A DNA stretch of 64,000 bases from the NCBI GenBank assembly GCA_943736015.1, contig OX031063.1, positions 46,206,672 through 46,270,671 of the forward strand, given 5' to 3'. Below the pieces are notes generated by a model. The model did no database searches. It saw only the letters and a list, made by a program, of their open reading frames with translations, and was not told the DNA's origin. Both the position numbers and the translations under genes were made by a program. Origin of the DNA: Tridacna crocea. Lineage: Eukaryota > Mollusca > Bivalvia > Cardiida > Cardiidae. Positions within the stretch are counted from its first letter, which is position 1. Each line of letters opens with the position of its first letter. This document shows, piece by piece, positions 1-10,935 of this stretch.

Positions 1-484
1 GTTTAAAATTACAACACAAATTTGAGCTGGAAGTCAAAATCGAAAGTCAAAGTTTTTTTTTTTTTTAAAATTCTGGGTCAAGAATGGGGAAAACTCTGTC
101 AAAACTATTCAGATGGTTGCCTGTTCCTATTTTACGGACTCCCTGTTTGATAGCCAACACCTTACCCGAGTTTGAAGTAAATATCTGCTGTAATAATAGA
201 GATATGATATACCAAAGTTTTTTACCCATCGACAACACGGATGCCAGGGCTACGTAAATACCTCGACGTTTTCTTTGAAATCAGGCGAGCTTAAAATGGA
301 TTAAAGATCAAAATATTCAAATGTCGATCAAAATACATCACAAAATATCTGATACTGGAGACCACCGGTAAGACCGAATATGTTGCGAAGATTAGTATTT
401 ATTTTCACCATCTACATAATTGTAATGTACATATATTTATAGCACCTTAAATGATTCTAGGAGCCAACACACAGTACGACCTAC
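1..484. other. AT-rich sequence, no gene seen
   Basis: No reading frame or known repeat was recognised. It follows the splice donor of the minus-strand IFI44-like exon at 485-631, so it is best read as the start of that gene's next intron. No further IFI44-like exon was found before position 1. Confidence 0.5.
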
Positions 485-631
485 CTGGAAACCATCTGGA
501 ACATGACCATCAAGGATGTAGGAGATGTCCATGCTATCTATACCCTGGGACTCCTCCAAGTCTCTCGTGTCACATAGCCTAAACCCGAGTGGTTCATGCG
601 AAACATTCTGACGTATAGAGTACCTCCGATA
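485..631 (-). CDS. IFI44-like GTPase, internal exon with G3 region
   Basis: This 147-nt exon (49 codons, no stop) follows a pyrimidine-rich acceptor ending TTTCAG on the minus strand and ends at a strong donor, CAG|GTAGGT. It reads from YRRYSIRQ through CDTRDLEESQGID to ISYILDGHVPDGFQ. IFI44 and IFI44L have the same order: a YRTY-like segment after the P-loop exon, a DTxGLEE switch (G3), then LLDGHVPD. Its first codon continues phase 0 from the exon at 2895-3092, giving ...SITST + YRRYS. IFI44 proteins are interferon-inducible, cytoplasmic GTPase-like proteins of vertebrates with many bivalve homologues. One oddity is that the conserved Gly of the DTxG motif reads Asp (DTRD), a one-base change that could affect nucleotide switching. 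The exon is too short for simple ORF finding and was recognised from family motifs. Later exons should lie below position 485, outside the window. Confidence 0.85.
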
Positions 632-785
632 CTGAAAGTAGGTAAGAATACAAGTTTAAACATACCGGTATTTAACAAACAGGTAATATGTATAATTTTT
701 TACCATGCAACAACTTGAAAAAAAAATCGAATTCGTAATCTCATTTAGATCCTTTAAACTCTCACCATCTATTATGAATTAAACC

Positions 786-2182
786 AGATGTTTAGTTCAT
801 CTGAGCATAACGCGCTCAAGGGGAGGTTCTTTTAGGATCACAATGTGTCCGTCGTGCGTCGTCCGTCGTCAACAATTCCTTATAAACATCTTTTTCTCCT
901 AAACCGCAAGGCCAATATCAATCAAACTTGGCTGGAATGTTCCTTGGGAGGTACTCTTCTAAAAATTGTTCACAGAATTTGGTTCCGTGAAAAACTATGG
1001 TTGCCATAGCAAGGCAACAGAATTTTCTAAGAAATTATCTGAAAATCTTCTTCTCTGAAACCGCTGATCAAATTTTGAAATAATTTCACAGAAATGTTCC
1101 TTCGGTAACCCATTTTTCAAAAATTGTTCGCAAAATTTTGATTCATCAAAAAACATGGCTGTGGTCGTGGTTTTGGTTGGGGGGGGGAGGCTTTACATCC
1201 AGCGGAGTCGACTATTCTTTAAACGTCTTCTCCTCCTAAACCACTGGGCCAATTTGAACCAAACTTGGCTGGAATGTTCCTTGGCAGGTCCTCTTTAAAA
1301 GTGTTCACAAAATTTATCAGAAACTCTGGTTGCCATGACAACCAAATTGAATCTTCGAAAAAATTGTTTGAAAATCTGCTGCTCTGAAACCGCTAGTCAG
1401 ATTTTGAAATAATTTCACAGAAATCTTCTTTTGTGAAGCCTTTTCAAAACTGTTTGCGAAATTTTCATCCGTCGAAAAACATGGTAGTGGTGGGGAGGGG
1501 GCTCTTTGTGTCGTATTGACTTTAAGAAATTCTTGGAAATTCTTCTGCGCTTGAACCACTCGTCAGATTTTGAATGAATTGACAGAGATGATCCTTGTAT
1601 TATCCCCCTTTTATAGTTCGGCTGTTTTTGAAGAAAACATCGAGGTATTGCCATAGGCCTGTTGTTGTCGTCTGTATAGTCGTGCCAAAACTTTGACATT
1701 TTGTTATATCTCGGCTTCCACTCAAAACATATACTTGAAACTTGAAATAATTGTTGACTAGTAAAGGAACAGCCCAAACAACAAGGCGAGGTAACTCTAT
1801 AATTATTTTGTCCAAATTATGCCTTTTTTAAAACTTAGAATATACTATCTAGCACCCGACAGCCAATCGTTGGCACAGCCATAAGGTGCTCGTGTTCGAC
1901 TTAATATTTTTAGTTACTTTTGGGCATGTGCTCTTGTTCAAGAAATGGTCCATGGGTGACCTATCCTAAAGTTTATTTGCAGAATTCTGATTCGTCAAAA
2001 CATGGATGTTGTGATGACTGTAGGGGGGTGAGCGATTTTGAAACGAATTTTAGAGATGACCTTTTCAAAATTGCTATGCAAAATAATGATTTTGTTTACA
2101 AAATTTCAATTAAAAAAAAAACGCTATGGTCCTCTCAAATATTCAGGTGAGCGATCCAGGGCCATCTTGGTCCTCTTGTTTA
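786..2182 (+). repeat. Capped tandem-repeat element (about 336-bp core)
   Basis: The element lies in the IFI44-like intron between 631 and 2895. It starts near a GAGCataacGCGCTC hairpin and a CGTCCGTC-like tract (about 845-880). Two long units follow; the phrase AACTTGGCTGGAATGTTCCT recurs near 927 and 1263, giving a period of about 336 bp. Each contains a GGTTGCCATGRCAACC-like palindrome. It ends at about 2158-2182 with a degenerate copy of the distal cap (GGGCCATCTTGGTCC-CTCTTG). No coding potential is apparent, and the short minus-strand frames inside are incidental. Confidence 0.7.
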
Positions 2183-2228
2183 ACTCTTTATTGAGCAGCA
2201 AAATTTTATTCTCATCAAAATTTAAACC

Positions 2229-2495
2229 CCGGGCAGATAGCTCTGTGGTTAGCATCTGATATGTGACCTGTTGCTGGTACGATAACCCATTGCAGCATTT
2301 TTTTTCCAAGTGATATTTCACCTCACACCTCTGATGCATGTGAGAAAGTAGTCAATGGCTTGGAAAAAAAGTTGTGCCAGTACTAGTGTGAGAAAGCCTG
2401 AAACTACATGCCTACTTGCACTGACTTCCGTGATTGGTGTTATAACAGAATTAAACTCCAATATAAACAAATGAAAAAAAAAAACATTTTCCGAC
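2229..2495 (+). mobile_element. tRNA-derived SINE-like element
   Basis: The head has a box A-like TAGCTCTGTGG (2239-2249) and a degenerate box B-like GGTACGATAACC. The 3' part (about 2430-2480) ends in CAGAATTAAACTCCA and an A-rich tail. The element at 35058-35362 has the same 3' domain (CCGTGAT...GTTAAACTCCA), so the two probably belong to one family mobilised by a LINE. Both Pol III boxes carry mismatches, so this copy is probably inactive. It sits in the IFI44-like intron in the orientation opposite to the gene. Confidence 0.6.
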
Positions 2496-2894
2496 AACAA
2501 ATACATGTAAACACTAAACCAAAAGCTAGAATTTGCTTTCAATAGGACAGAACACATTTTAAGGCGAGAATTCTTGTTTCCAGCATTTTCTCCGTTTTAC
2601 AGAATGTTTTCCAATACTTTATTTTTCAGGGTTGTAAAAACTCTTGATTGTTTGTATAGATATGCGTTTTGACCACTAAAGATCACTCATTTGAATTTTT
2701 ATTGAAAACTGCATAACAGCTGGTATAGACAGAGCTGTTGAGTGAACGTTTTGAAGACGCATAATTCATGAAGCAAAATGATCCACACTATAAGCTTAAC
2801 AGTCATGTCTAATTCATGCTCAGACAAACGAAAAACTTGCAGCTCAGCAAGTAAACACATCCCAGAACTTAGTTTCAAATCCGTAAAGCCTCAC

Positions 2895-3092
2895 CGTTGA
2901 AGTAATGCTCTGTTCAGCACTACCACTATATGCCTGTCTAGTCACATACCCTCGGAATACGGAAGCAATGGTGTTGATAAAACTGGACTTTCCAGCTCCC
3001 ACAGGTCCAAGCAGTAGAATGTTGGCTGCTTTCAAATTCAGTTCTTTGGGTGGGGCATACTGTTCAACTTCCTCTTTCAGGTCATGCAAAAA
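2895..3092 (-). CDS. IFI44-like GTPase, P-loop (G1) exon
   Basis: This 198-nt exon (66 codons) begins after a minus-strand acceptor ending TGTGTTTTAG and ends ACG|GTGAGG. It reads FLHDLKEEVEQYAPPKEL and then an intact Walker A motif GPVGAGKSS at about residues 29-37, followed by FINTIASVFRGYVTRQAYSG and SAEQSITST. The spacing and the SFINT...SVFRG...GSAE motifs are diagnostic for IFI44/IFI44L-type GTPases. Translating past the donor gives 15 unrelated residues and a stop, while splicing to 631-485 restores the family sequence, so the donor is well supported. The apparent start in this frame is a TTG inside the exon, not a real start. Upstream, the 50-nt exon at 21411-21460 joins in phase. The P-loop is intact, so this exon shows no decay. 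Confidence 0.9.
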
Positions 3093-4614
3093 CTAAAACA
3101 CATAAATAGATAAAGGCAAGAATGTATTTAAGACTCCGTGTTGTTTACCTGAACCCTTGAATCTTTGGACAGAATAAAATTTTATGTAATGGTGTAAAAA
3201 CAAGCCATTGCACATGTAGACCAGAGACACGTTCTGATCAGTGTATCTGAATACTTGGAATAAAGCATTTTCTCTGAGGAGCATACAACCTTCTAACGAA
3301 ATTTATCCTGTGACCTATTTTAACAAGAACTGACAGAGAATGAAACGTTTTGCAGATAATTCCTGGAATAAGGCTGAAAGTTGAAGATCTAGTCTGTAGA
3401 CTGTAGATGATAATTGATGTTAGAATTTGACTCAGTGACCTACTTTGATAACTTGATTAGACCAATATTTGAATTTGTCCACGATAGGAATAAGGCAACT
3501 GGTTTTTCACCTCAAGCATATCTCCAGGGCTCAGAGCCTTTCTAAAAGTTGATGACCTACATTTTGACTGAAAGAGAACAATTTATAAATTTGAAGTCAC
3601 AGGCATAGGCTAAAAGTAAATAATGTATATACAAAAATTCATATGAATTTACCTGTACGTCTTGTGGAGGGTCATAGCGTAGCCAGTGTAACGAGAGATA
3701 TTTTTTTTAAAAAGTAAATAGGTTTTAACGTTTTTGAAAAAGAATGGGGAGATGGATTAAAAACAGATTTTTTTTTCACCAGATGTGATTTCAATTAGCA
3801 TACAATATATTTTTGGAAGCACACAGATATGTTATTGGAAATGGCATGTTGAAATACACTGGGTGAGGCCATCGATTGTGGAAATACTAATTTTTGATTA
3901 AAAGCAACTTGACTGGCTCATAGCCTTCTATTGGCGCAATGATACAAAATTTGGCTACTGATCGCTTGGTCCTGGGCTTTTTCGTTCTGAAACCAGTTCG
4001 TCTCATGACTTGTTTGAATGATTGCATTTATAATTTTAGTAATACATGAGTTACATTTTGAAATGGTTTCACTTTGCAATTGTTTCTTATCAGATGGCTT
4101 ATTCATTTGTTCATCAAATGATACACATATTCCCATCACTTCAGAAAACTGTAATATCTGTAGTTTCTTGTCGCTAGAATAAAATGCTTCAATCATCAAC
4201 CGATACTCTACTTAAGTGTTGTGACGTTGTTCCTAAAAATACGAAATGTTTCCTGAATGATCTCGGACCTATCAATGCTGTGAGAAAAATGACATGCAAA
4301 GTTTCACAGTGGATATATCGCTGAAGCATCAATATTTATACGGTACTGTGTTAATAGTTTGCGACGTTGAAATTTTTTCAATCGCGCGAGAAAAATTCGC
4401 AAACTTTTTTGTTCGCGTATTTTACCACAAGTACACCAACAGATAAGTGTCTTGAATTCGCAAACATTTCCGTACACAAAATGTCCGTATTCTGTAATTC
4501 GTAATTTTTTTGACACATGTTTATATCCACATATACAGTATGCAATTTGGAAAAGTATGGGGACTTCTATCCATTTACATCATGATAAACGAGAGATGAC
4601 TCTGAAGTCGCTCA
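3093..4614. other. Intronic AT-rich sequence, no gene seen
   Basis: This is the part of the IFI44-like intron next to the P-loop exon. No repeat family or exon is convincing. A minus-strand segment at about 3651-3690 ends in a donor-like CAG|GTAAAT but has no acceptor upstream. Short frames at 3918-4199 and 4304-4516 show no family motif. Confidence 0.4.
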
Positions 4615-4977
4615 CCTGAGGCTTTTGACCAAACTTGATCCATTTTAAATGTCTTTTGAGGCATTATGACAAACACTCTTGCAAGCTTTTATAATTACTG
4701 GACTGAAAATTTGGCGTTTAGTTTGTTCACAAGCTTTTTCTGGACCCATCCAAGACGTCATCAAGACAAACATTTTGACTAGGTTTTAATAATATTGAAT
4801 TCAAATTATGGCTAGAGAGAGTGTACACAAGGTTTTTCAATTCTTTGACCCAGTGACCTTGTTTTTCACCCAACCTGACCTATTTTCAAAGTCGGTTTAC
4901 ATGTAATCAGGACAAACGTTCAAACAACTTTCAAGAGTTTTGGGCTGAAAATATGGCCTCTAGAGTGTTACTTACTT
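4615..4977 (-). repeat. Degenerate 145-bp satellite fragment
   Basis: A GCTCACCTGAGG end is followed by phrases of the 145-bp satellite in reverse orientation (GTGACCTTG, GACAAACRTTC, GGCCTCTAGAGTGT). About 2.5 units are present, much more diverged than the array at 58.7-61.8 kb. It abuts the LINE fossil. Confidence 0.65.
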
Positions 4978-6590
4978 ACTGTTTTACTTGGCCCATTAGT
5001 CACTTTTTCCTTGTGGTATGACCCTCAGACTTTTCTTAAATGAATTTCTACTGACTACTTCTTCATCCAAGGAATTCCAAGGAGTGATAAAACGGTCTGT
5101 GAAAAAGAATTTCCTCACATCCGTTTGTGTATTAACCTTAAGCAGCTTATAAGAATGACCTCTAAGCTCTCTATTTGGAATCGAGATAAAATTATCAGGG
5201 TTACACTTGTATTTTTGATGACAATCATGTAAAAAAAAAAAATGTTCGTTGCATCCTATGTGATAGACTTTCCAGTGCAGGTGGATAAGGGAATAATGCT
5301 TAACAGCGGTCTTGCACCTTTTGCAATAAATTGACGTCATTCTCTAAATGAGATTGCCAAACTACCGGGGCGTACTCCAGTACAGCCCTAACTAATGTAG
5401 TGTAAAGTGTTGAGATTTTTCTTTGAGCATATTGGTAAAGCATCCTCTTACCATCCCAACTCTCTGATTGGCTTTCTTTCTTACTCCCAGTATGTGTTTC
5501 CGTGGTAACAAATCATTAGAGATCACTGCACCCAGATCTTTTTGCTTTTCTAAATCTATGCCATTGAGAGTATACATGTATATAAACTCTATAGCTACTC
5601 CAATTTTCAGAGTTATCAGAACTACACTCTTTGAAGAGTTGAAGTTCAACACCCATAACTTTGACCAGCCTGATAAGGTATTTAAAGGTGGCCCTTCAGA
5701 GTTTGGGACGAAAATTCACAAAAATGCAAAATAAATCATCCTTATAGTCCCAAAGCCTTTTAATTTTCATTCATAAAAAACCCAGTAGTCGAAAACCATC
5801 CGATAACACGAGAAATTAAAAATTTATTATGGACCAGGTTGACACCACCGGGAGACACGTTCTATTTTTAGATTATCAATTCTCTCATTCAAATACAGGA
5901 AAACACAGACAAAGTTTCAAACATCCGTCCGAAGAAGACATTATGGAAAATTATTACTAATGTTTGTTATGTAATGGAATTTAAGCGTTATTAGTCACGT
6001 GTCAGTCACTTGACATTCCCACAATGACTTATTGATTTTTGGCGCGAAATCTAAAAATAGCTTAAGAGGCTACGTAGCCTGTTAAGGGAATACCATCAAA
6101 TTTTTTTTGGTAATTTTATGATTCTTAATTATTGATGATTTGTATTGCTTTTTCATATAAATTTCAATGATATATATATTTTTTAATTTGGTGTGATGTG
6201 AACATTCTAAATACCCACCTTTAAATCATCTTGTAATAATTGGCAGTCTGTTTGAGATAATATCTGTCTGTAAAGTTTTGTGTCATCTGCAAACAACTTT
6301 GCTGCAGAAGCCACAGAAGAAGGGAGATCATTGATAATTGGTACAAATAATATCGGTCCCTGAAATGGAGTCCTGTGGAATTTTCAACTTCAGTCCAATC
6401 TAAGATGTCATTTCTGAGAATCACTCGTTGTCCTTTGTCTTTCACAGAGGCTTGATCTAATTTCTAATGTGACCATTAATACCATAATCTGACACCTTGT
6501 ATAAAAGGCTTTCGTGTGCAACAAAGTCAAAAGCCTTTGAGAAATCCAAGTGTATAACATCAGTTTGTTTAATTTTATCAAATAATATTA
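4978..6590 (-). pseudogene. LINE (CR1/L2-type) reverse transcriptase fossil
   Basis: Read on the minus strand from high to low coordinates, the first part (about 6590-6227) gives DVIHLDFSKAFDFVAHESLLY, then QRVILRNDILDWTEVENS and, in another frame, GPILFVPIINDLPSS and KLFADDTKLYRQ. These are palm motifs of non-LTR reverse transcriptases, with a recognisable FADD box near 6281-6297. The second part (about 5679-4990) gives YTLNGIDLEKQKDLGAVISN, RKKANQRVGMVRGCF and, after a shift, RGHSYKLLKVNTQTDVRKFF with PWNSLDEEVV, the usual C-terminal region. A 547-bp MITE-like insertion splits the two. Frameshifts and stops (for example after HIRN near 6465) make it non-functional, and the 5' endonuclease is absent. 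It lies in the IFI44-like intron on the same strand as the gene. The clade assignment is inference. Confidence 0.85.
5680..6226. mobile_element. MITE-like element nested in the LINE
   Basis: A 547-bp segment interrupts the LINE reverse-transcriptase frame. Its ends are inverted copies of ATTTAAAGGTGG (5680-5691 and 6215-6226). No transposase is encoded. LINE homology stops at one end (LLQDD) and resumes at the other (LSGWSKLW), so this is a later insertion. I could not define the target-site duplication. Confidence 0.7.
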
Positions 6591-7142
6591 CTCGAATAAA
6601 TTGACCTGAAATTGACCTTTATGCAAAGAATATATCATCGGGTATAATCGGACGGTACGGAAATTCTGTTAACAGTAAATGTCGGTTTGACCCTTACCGT
6701 GCCAGAGTCAAAATAAGAAGCATTTGCAGATGACATAGATCAAGTTCAAGCTGCTCAGAGAGTGCATGTTAGATCTAGGTCACCCAGCACGTATTGCCAA
6801 TTTAAACCGACAAATTCGTGTTTATTTCAAGTATTTTAAGTATTCATTAAAGAAAGGATAAATCTATAAGCCACATAAAGAGTTGCCAAAGGTTCTCGTA
6901 GTTCCGCATGCAGTCGACACTAGCTGAAGCTAGGTTTGGACAATAATTCAAGTGTGTAATATACTGAACCGAAAAGGAAACTTCCCCTGTGTTTAAGTGC
7001 AGATATACACAAATATGAAAATCAGAATTAAACTAGATTTATATGTATTGAAAGAGTATTTTATTGCGACTTTGTGTGAAAAAAAAATATTGCTATGGGC
7101 TTTATTCAAAAGTAGGAAGGGGTCGCTCACCAAAATCACAAA
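6591..7142. other. Spacer between LINE and Tc1 fossils
   Basis: Nothing coding was recognised. The Tc1-like element's 3' untranslated part and terminal repeat should lie near 6950-7140, but I could not match an inverted repeat to the other side. Confidence 0.4.
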
Positions 7143-8191
7143 TTAATACCGGGTATGACCACCTTCAGCATGAAGGACTGCCTGGCATCGTTGGCGCATT
7201 GAACGGATACGTGATTTGGTTTCGGCTTGTGGAATGTTGTTCCATTCCTGAATTAAGGCTTATCTTAGCTGAATGAAGGCGGTGGAATAGGGCGACGTCT
7301 AGCACGCTGGTCCGAATTATCCCAAAGGTGTTCAATGGGATTCAGATCAGGGCTTTTGGTAGGCCAGTCATTAATAAATGCAAGTGATTCGCCCCTGAGG
7401 AAATGCACATTGTCCCTAGCTGTATGGCTTGTGGCATTATCATGCTGAAAAAGAGTGATATTGGCATTATTTTGAAACAATGGGATAACGTGCATCGCAA
7501 GAATTTCATCTCGGTAGCGTTGGACATTCAGATTCCCTTCGATAACGACGAGATTAGTGCGAAAGCCATGTGCAATGCCCGCCCAGACCAAGATAGAACC
7601 CCCACCCCAAAACTATTTCGTTCAAGTACGCAACAGTTGGCATAACGTTCATTTCTCCTACGATATACTCGAACCCTACCATCACCTCGACGAATGGAAA
7701 ACCTCGACTCGTCGCAGAAAAGAACGCTATTCCATTGTTCTCTAAGCCAGCTTTGGTGGTACGTACCCAATTATCACGATTTACGCGGTGACGTCGCGTC
7801 AAAACGCAACAAACGTATGGACGACATGTCCGTAACCCACCCTTGGGCAAGCGATCGCGCACATTTTGGGCAGATATACGGTTGTTATTTGTACCAGGGG
7901 TGTTAGCAGCAGTGGCTGTGGCAGTTTGGAAGCGATTGCGCAGGTGAGTGTTCCGAATTTAGCGATCTTAGCCGCGCGTCGTGACGCGCGGACGTCCAGT
8001 ATGTGGTCGATCTTCCGTACGCCCTGTTGCTTGAAAACGTTGCCAAAGGTGTCGAATAGCACGAGTAGAACATCCAATATTCATAGCAACATCATTCATC
8101 GTCATACCAGCATTAAGCATGCCAATAGAGATTTCTAGCTTTTACGGTTCACGGTTGACGGAGACGAACTTGCACCTAAATCAGGGGTCAT
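7143..8191 (-). pseudogene. Tc1-like transposase, inactivated
   Basis: Minus-strand remnant of an IS630-Tc1-mariner transposase of about 345 codons. In order it shows an N-terminal HTH-like part (MTMNDVAMNIGCSTR, RHLWQRFQATGR), DRPHTGRP, NTHLRNRFQTATATAANTP, GLRTCRPYVCC, the first catalytic Asp in VLFCDESRF, RRNERYANCCVLER, GIAHGFRTNLVVIEGN, the second Asp in ITLFQHDNATSH and the Glu in SPDLNPIEHLWD. It ends GGHTRY and TAA at 7143-7145. I count 35 residues between second Asp and Glu, so it may be a DD35E rather than DD34E type. Lesions: a one-base loss near 8135, stops at 7968-7970 and 7959-7961, a one-base gain near 7763 and a one-base loss near 7606. Most of the protein is still readable, so the copy is not very old. 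Confidence 0.93.
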
Positions 8192-10466
8192 CTCAAACGT
8201 TTTACTTGTTTACGGCGATTTTGGGCAGCCGTGTACGTGGTGTCGTTGTGTGATGATTCGGATAAATCTTATCGGCAAGCAAAACGCACTAATCAGTAAA
8301 TGATCAATCAACACCTATCCCAGCTAACAGACGATTTTGCTAGACATCATTTTGCTGATCCAGAAATCCACTACGTGTGGATCTTATGGTACCATGACCG
8401 TCAACAATGTTCTGCATATGGATTGTATAGTAATGTCAATGTCCCGAATAAAACTGCTCCTGAGGTTCATTTTTTCGGACGGTTAATTTCATGTTAGATT
8501 CGATCGATGGGCCCCACGGCTTCAGGAATTTTGTGACAGGAAACCCTCATGGCAACCCAACCACAATTCTCTGGCCAAACGACAGGCTTTTTTCAAACGT
8601 AGGTGAAACATGGGAAGTCTAAATGTAACTGTCAAACTCCAGACTTAGATACGTCTAGTAAAAGGACGATAGAAAAGAAAAATACATTTCTTTCATTGTA
8701 AGCGTCCTCAATATCTCGCAATATTTAGTTTAAACATATTTTGTTACAAATTCTATACATTGTTTTCTACATAACAAAGACAGTATTCATCCAAATAAAG
8801 CAAAAGGGTCTGGCCACAAGTTCTCACAACTTAGCTTCGGCCATTCCCTTTTGTTTAACGGACACAGAATAAGGTCTTCAGTAATACCAAAAATATTAAA
8901 AAAAACCATAAAATACATAAATTTCGGGCTAGTATGTAGAGAAGAAAGTGTCTTTCCGGTCATGAGCGGAAACAACATGCATTGTAAATGAAAATTTGGT
9001 AAAGAAACAAGTTAGTCAAAAGGAACAAATGTAAAAAAAAAAAACTGAAGAAAATAATTAGGACAAGTCTTGAAATTTATATAGGGTTATGCAGAGGTCG
9101 GATTAATTCTAGGAACATACATACGAGTGGTCATCTGACAGAGGGGTATTAAAAAAGTTTAACCGAATAGGATTGTTGTAGCTTATAGTTTAAAAAAAAA
9201 ATACAGGGAAAAATCACGTTTATGACAGATAGACAAGGGACAAGGCGCAGATGCATTTAATGGAAGGGGGATAAAAAGGCGAGGTTTCTCTTCAAATTTT
9301 GTGATTATTGTATTTGATTTTCTTTAAATTTTGATTTGCTTTTGAAAGAAAAAGAATTAAAGCGATAAATCAACTACCGCTTGTAGATGCCCCTCCAGTC
9401 AAAAGAAGAAAAAAACACCATTATCTCCCGCTAGATGGCATTCTATAAATACTCATCTATCTAATTTGGGCATCCTGGGTACAGAGCCGAACCACTTTAC
9501 TATGCGGCAACCGTTACTTTGAATTTAAAACTAAAATAAAGGTTTACTCAGTAAAACGCTACCTCGTGCAATTCACCCAGCCATAATCAGCAGTTTAGAG
9601 AAATCTGGAGCTAAAGCAGGTCTCATTTCTCCTCGAACGTATTGATAAAAGCTATTTTCTCCATTGCTACTTTATAGAGCGTAATATTACAGTCAGCCCG
9701 CTTTCGGGGCTAGTGATGCGTCATATAAGACAGTCGAATCTTCGAAGAATATGACATGCGCAGACAACGAAAAAAACACATGTTCATCTAAAAGAGAATG
9801 AGCGTTCGGAGAGCACGTGCATATTGTGCTACAATCACCACACGTGGAGTACAAAAACACGTGGAAGGTGGAAAATAATGCCGGCAAGTCAAACTTCCTG
9901 TTTGCAGTGCGAAAGTTTTCAAGCACACAGCGCGAGGCAGCCCTTTGCTACGTAAATATTTGCCAGCGAATAGGCAATAGAATAAACATTTTTTTTTTAT
10001 TTTTTACCAATCACAAATTTCTAGATATTCATTTTATACCAGTACCAAAAAGTAGATCAAAAGCCAGCACATTCAGTTACGCCAAAAACTAACATCACTG
10101 AGGATACGGATGCACTAAGAAATCGCCGAAAGGTAGGCAAAGCGTGCTATGCCAACTTGTAGGCCATATGTAAGGGGAGTGTTCGTTTTATCGCTTATGT
10201 ACAATGCTTGCATTAAGGTCGCTTGTAGTTCGATCTATTATGGTAAAAAAAAATCTGGAAAGGACCACTTTACCGCCCTGAAAGAACTCCTGATGAAACT
10301 GAAAATACCATCTCTGTCAAGGACGGAAGTGCGGTGAACTGAAAACGTCCCCAGCCTGTTGTTTTCTAATTCCCGAGTTTTTTGCGTTTCTGATCTGTTC
10401 ATCATTTCACTCATTAGTCTTCAAGGGTGCACAGGAATTCTGTAGAACATCTCGGTCCTGTTTGGA
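8192..10466. other. AT-rich sequence, no gene seen
   Basis: No exon or repeat family was recognised over about 2.3 kb. The first few hundred bases may be the 5' flank of the Tc1-like element. A short stretch near 9800-9870 has three CACGTG or ACACGTGG E-box-like motifs but no linked gene. Confidence 0.4.
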
Positions 10467-10553
10467 CCTTTCTTGTTTGTTAGCATAATCTATGTCCCAA
10501 TATGTACTACCTTTCTTGTTTGTTAGCATAATCTATGTCCCAATATGTACTAC
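10467..10553. repeat. Perfect 43-bp tandem duplication
   Basis: A 43-bp unit starting CTTTCTTGTTTGTTAGCATA occurs twice back to back (10468-10510 and 10511-10553) with no difference. Such identity implies a recent duplication or an assembly artefact. Confidence 0.95.
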
Positions 10554-10882
10554 AATTCGGTTTTAAACTTTACGTCTTTCTCTGCATGTAGGGATATAAT
10601 CCATGCAAAACTTCAGCAGCTGCGATAGGCTATGCATGTTACAAGAATAACCAATTGAAATGCATTTGCATGCATTATTGCAAAGAAAATTATTGTTCTG
10701 ATCGATAAATTTGTCTTTTGTAAAAATAAAGTTTCGCAACTGCTACGCCGTCTCGTTGTTGGCACTTCCTCTGAATCTGAATATTTACAATGGTTCATGA
10801 AAAGTAAACAAGAAGGAAATTCGTCTGGCCTTAAATTTTCCTCAACAAATATGCTGAGATAACCCCCTGAAATGCTCACCGG

Positions 10883-10935
10883 CCGTCTCCGTCTATCGTG
10901 AAACGTAAAAGCTAGAAATCTCTAATGGCACGTTC
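10883..10935 (+). mobile_element. Short Tc1-like N-terminal fragment
   Basis: About 50 bases match the start of the Tc1-like transposase at 8188-8125, in the opposite orientation. Both contain CGTAAAAGCTAGAAATCTCT, which has the same one-base frame loss. The similarity ends after GGCA, and no other transposase part is found nearby. Confidence 0.6.

Noticed and set aside
3651-3690. Possible extra IFI44-like exon (WLRYDPPQDVQ before CAG|GTAAAT)
   Set aside because: No acceptor AG lies upstream, and the exon at 21411-21460 fits the junction to position 3092 better in motif and phase.
7403-8138. Plus-strand frames of 60-90 codons
   Set aside because: They are antisense to the minus-strand Tc1-like transposase remnant.
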